Shown here: piece by piece, positions 61,154 to 64,000 of the stretch | Numbering within the stretch: position 1 is the stretch's first letter | Layout: each line of letters opens with the position of its first letter | NCBI RefSeq assembly: GCF_033807715.1 | Contig: NC_084599.1 | Span: forward strand, 33,563,660 to 33,627,659 | Source: Cololabis saira | Taxonomy: Eukaryota; Chordata; Actinopteri; Beloniformes; Belonidae | Reading direction: 5' to 3' | DNA length: 64,000 nucleotides | Program-made: the position numbers and the translations under genes | Notes under the pieces: generated by a model | Told to the model about the DNA's origin: nothing | The model's input: the letters and a program-made list of their open reading frames with translations, nothing else | Databases searched by the model: none

Positions 61154-61971
61154 CATTAAAATAAAACTCATATGTGCATTACTTGATCAATGCTGTGCTC
61201 ATTGATTCCATAGAGGTGACTAAAGTCCTTTTGCTGTCATCTTGGTTCACGTTAAAACAAAAATCTGCAAGCATGCCAGAGAGTGAGTCTTGTTCCTGCA
61301 GGACAGCCAAAGACACATCACTGTAAAGGAAAGGGGGGGCACGCTATTATTAGCAGAATACGTTCTGTAAGTCATGCATCTTTTCAAAATTAAACGCAGC
61401 ACAATACTTGTTTTATCTCAGTTTTCCATCTCATCATGGTTGAACTTTGCTGGATATGTTTAATGTTGACAGATCCTCAGAAGTGCAGGGCATTAACCTG
61501 ATAGATCAGATCCACATCTAGAGCGATGTAGGGCCTGCAAATGATCCATAGGGCCTCCCTATCAAATGGGTGGCACCAACGGTTTCTGATCAAATTCCCC
61601 TCGCACGCAGTTGGGGGGTGTATTCAGAGCGACAGAAATAAATCAGCAGGGGAGTGTTGTGTAGAAGAGTAATTTAAACTTTTGCTGCAGCCTGTCAACA
61701 AATCAGCAAATACATCTAACTTCCAAGGGAAGGATTTGAAAAACATGGCCCCCAAAGAGTAGAGGACATTGATACGTATCAACAATGTTCATTTTTAAAC
61801 AACAAAAGGATGCTTTATTTTTCTAAATGATCATTTATTGAATCAGTGACAGAAATCTGCATGCCGCTCTCCGTGCACCAACATTTAAGGGGGTCCTTGA
61901 CCTGAACTCTTCCACAACCAGGTACAGCCAGACTAAAGAAGGAGAGTGGAAGAAAATAGCATGGCTCAGAG
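61154..61971. other. Unique sequence, no gene recognised
   Basis: About 820 bp between the LTR element and hAT copy 7; no recognisable features. Confidence 0.5.
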
Positions 61972-62400
<429 letters not shown>

Positions 62401-64000
62401 AAGATAAAAGATACCTCCAATACTACACTTATGGAAGCAGGGAGTGGCCACCAGAAGTCCGGCAAGGCAGTAAATAACTCTGACTCGTCCGTCAGACTGC
62501 TCTGTCACCAAAAGGATGCTTGAGATGTATAAGCTTTGTAAAAAAAAAAAAAAAAGGTTTACTGAAAGATTGAAAAGATTTTTCTCCCCCTTCTTGGTTT
62601 TATCATCCACATATCACATAAAATGTCTTAGTTTTGACAAGATAACCACCATTTTCTGTGTCTTCTGTCATCTGGATCGTATTTCCCAGTAGTACTAAAA
62701 AGGCATTCAGAGAATTGCACTTTGAGGTAATGGAGACCCACAGTTGGCTAATGCAGAAGAGGTAATTATCTTGTTAATTATGTCATGTCTGCCTGAAAAT
62801 ACACCGAGAGAAACGTTGTGTTTTAGCAACCAGCTGCCAATTCCATAAAGAACAGGAAAAAACATTGTGGAGATAGTTTTGTTCTGATTATTAAGGGAAT
62901 TTGAATTTTGGCTAAAAGTGTCTTCTGCTAGCAGGAACTGGAACATAAAATGCGTGCCCGTTTCTGTTTATATGCAGTACCTGAACGGCAGACAGACGGT
63001 AAAACTTAGCCAAATTAGTTGCATGCCAGGCAGAACAAATGCCGGAGGGGAAGTAAGCTGAGGGAGAACGTGCAGAGGGCGGAGGCAAAGTTAGCTTTCC
63101 AGCTGTTACCGCATCATGTTTGACATCAGCTGCTTATCGTCCTTCCACCAAAGAGCCTTGAGATTGACACTCATTGCCAACAAACACACACACTAGTTTA
63201 TTAACTCCGAATTACCTCGGGGCCTTTTTCCCTGATGCACTTATTGTCCCCTGCACACAGAAAGGTAGTAGCACCCATGTAGCCGACCTATGCTAGCTAT
63301 GTGAACTTTTTACCTTTCTGATTCCTTTAGTTTCTTTCACATGCAGGATGCACATCCATCCAGAGACCTGCAGTTAGTGAGTTTCCACTACCTGAAACAG
63401 CCAAAATTCAGAAAAACTGGCATCTGGGGATCCTCTTTTTCTTTGTTTTGAAGAGAAGTCTCACAAGAAGAGGTTCTAGGAGAGTTACGCTCATTTCACA
63501 ACATTTGGCAAGAATTACATTTATCCGCAAAACAGCATTTAATGGAAACATTAGGTTGCCCTCCCCCCCCTGCAGCAATACCTAGTCACAATTTCAGAGT
63601 TGCTGCTTTTGTTTTGCAAAAAAGTGTCATGGAAATCCACCTATGATCTCATCTTAGGAGAATAAAATTATGGTTTAGCAGTGAAGCAAAACTACAAAGA
63701 TGTCTTTTTTCCCCCTCTTTTTTTCAGTCTGAATATCACCTGTACATCTGTACAGAGTGATTTCCTGGTTGCTCGTCGTTAAACACACGCACATACCTGC
63801 TTACAAACGCAGCTCACTGCCACACAACAACTAACGCTGCCTGGTCCTGTCGAGCTGTCACACCCTCCTCTTTAAACACGCTTCACCTCACAAGCTTCCT
63901 CTTAAAAAATATACTTACCCCGACACGTCTCCCAAACCACACACGCAGCTTCAAGCGCCAGCGCACTTGGCTCGTGAATGCCTGCTCATTGTAGAAGCGT
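62401..64000. other. Unique sequence to window end, no gene recognised
   Basis: About 1.6 kb with a poly(A) run near 62540 and no recognisable gene or repeat. Confidence 0.5.

Noticed and set aside
59788..61164. 458-codon plus-strand frame across the LTR element
   Set aside because: Runs antisense through both LTRs and the GC-rich interior. The primer site fixes the element on the minus strand, and the N- and C-terminal parts are the same LTR translated twice.

Overview
This window looks like vertebrate, almost certainly teleost fish, nuclear DNA. It is AT-rich overall, with long CA/TG and TA microsatellites and several repeat types I recognise from fish genomes: hAT-like elements with 8-bp target duplications, TTAA-flanked palindromic elements, TA-flanked MITEs, a tRNA-derived SINE, and the long repeat that begins GGGCCCGAGCAC and ends in CATCGCTGCTTGCAGC. 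I found no convincing host protein-coding gene, rRNA or tRNA in 64 kb. The long open frames are translations of AAGG/AAAG, CA or TA arrays, or lie inside mobile elements. The window is therefore best read as intergenic or deep intronic sequence shaped by transposable elements. One weak 49-nt exon candidate (25351-25399) is noted.

Layout. 1-6.6 kb: no recognisable gene. 6606-7206: first of seven copies of a hAT-like element (TIR TAGGAATGGGCGATAT or TAGGGATGGGCGGTAT). The others are at 9902-10601, 15546-16349, 39346-40029, 43236-44213, 45262-46260 and 61972-62400 (one end missing). Six copies have perfect 8-bp target duplications. Six carry a polarised AAGG-then-AAAG array, or part of one, in what was the transposase 5' leader. 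The copy at 39346 has no array and instead keeps a broken N-terminal BED zinc-finger start. The copy at 9902 sits inside an older L2-type LINE 3' end. 11.7-12.2 kb: another hAT-like element. 17.4-18.3 kb: a 205-bp-arm palindrome around TA repeats and a MITE fragment. 18.69-19.21 kb: a compound TTAA element; further copies lie at 36.75, 55.57 and 57.96 kb. The last of these retains a transposase-like first exon with a consensus splice donor. 23.5-24.2 kb: a hAT insertion whose two ends lie in the same direction with reverse-complementary 8-bp flanks, implying local inversion. 34.5-37.8 kb: a long non-coding interspersed repeat with a GC-rich promoter-like block, a nested TTAA element and a 128-bp tandem repeat. 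46.7 kb: SINE. 47.5 kb: complete TA-flanked MITE. 49.1-50.1 kb: long repeat with CRE-like palindromes. 53.9 kb: palindromic MITE.

59794-61148 holds the youngest-looking feature: a complete 1355-bp non-autonomous LTR retrotransposon on the minus strand. It has two 251-bp LTRs with no difference visible by eye, a TGAAT target duplication, an 18-nt primer site matching the 3' end of tRNA-Lys(CUU), and a single repetitive 257-codon GC-rich ORF.

There is no gene circuit here. The interest lies in how non-autonomous elements keep or lose coding sequence (BED relic, exon-1 relic, single-ORF LTR element) and in a transposon that apparently spreads kilobase-scale purine microsatellites with itself. 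Element boundaries and target duplications were read directly from the sequence. Family names rest on recalled hallmarks and have not been checked against a database.
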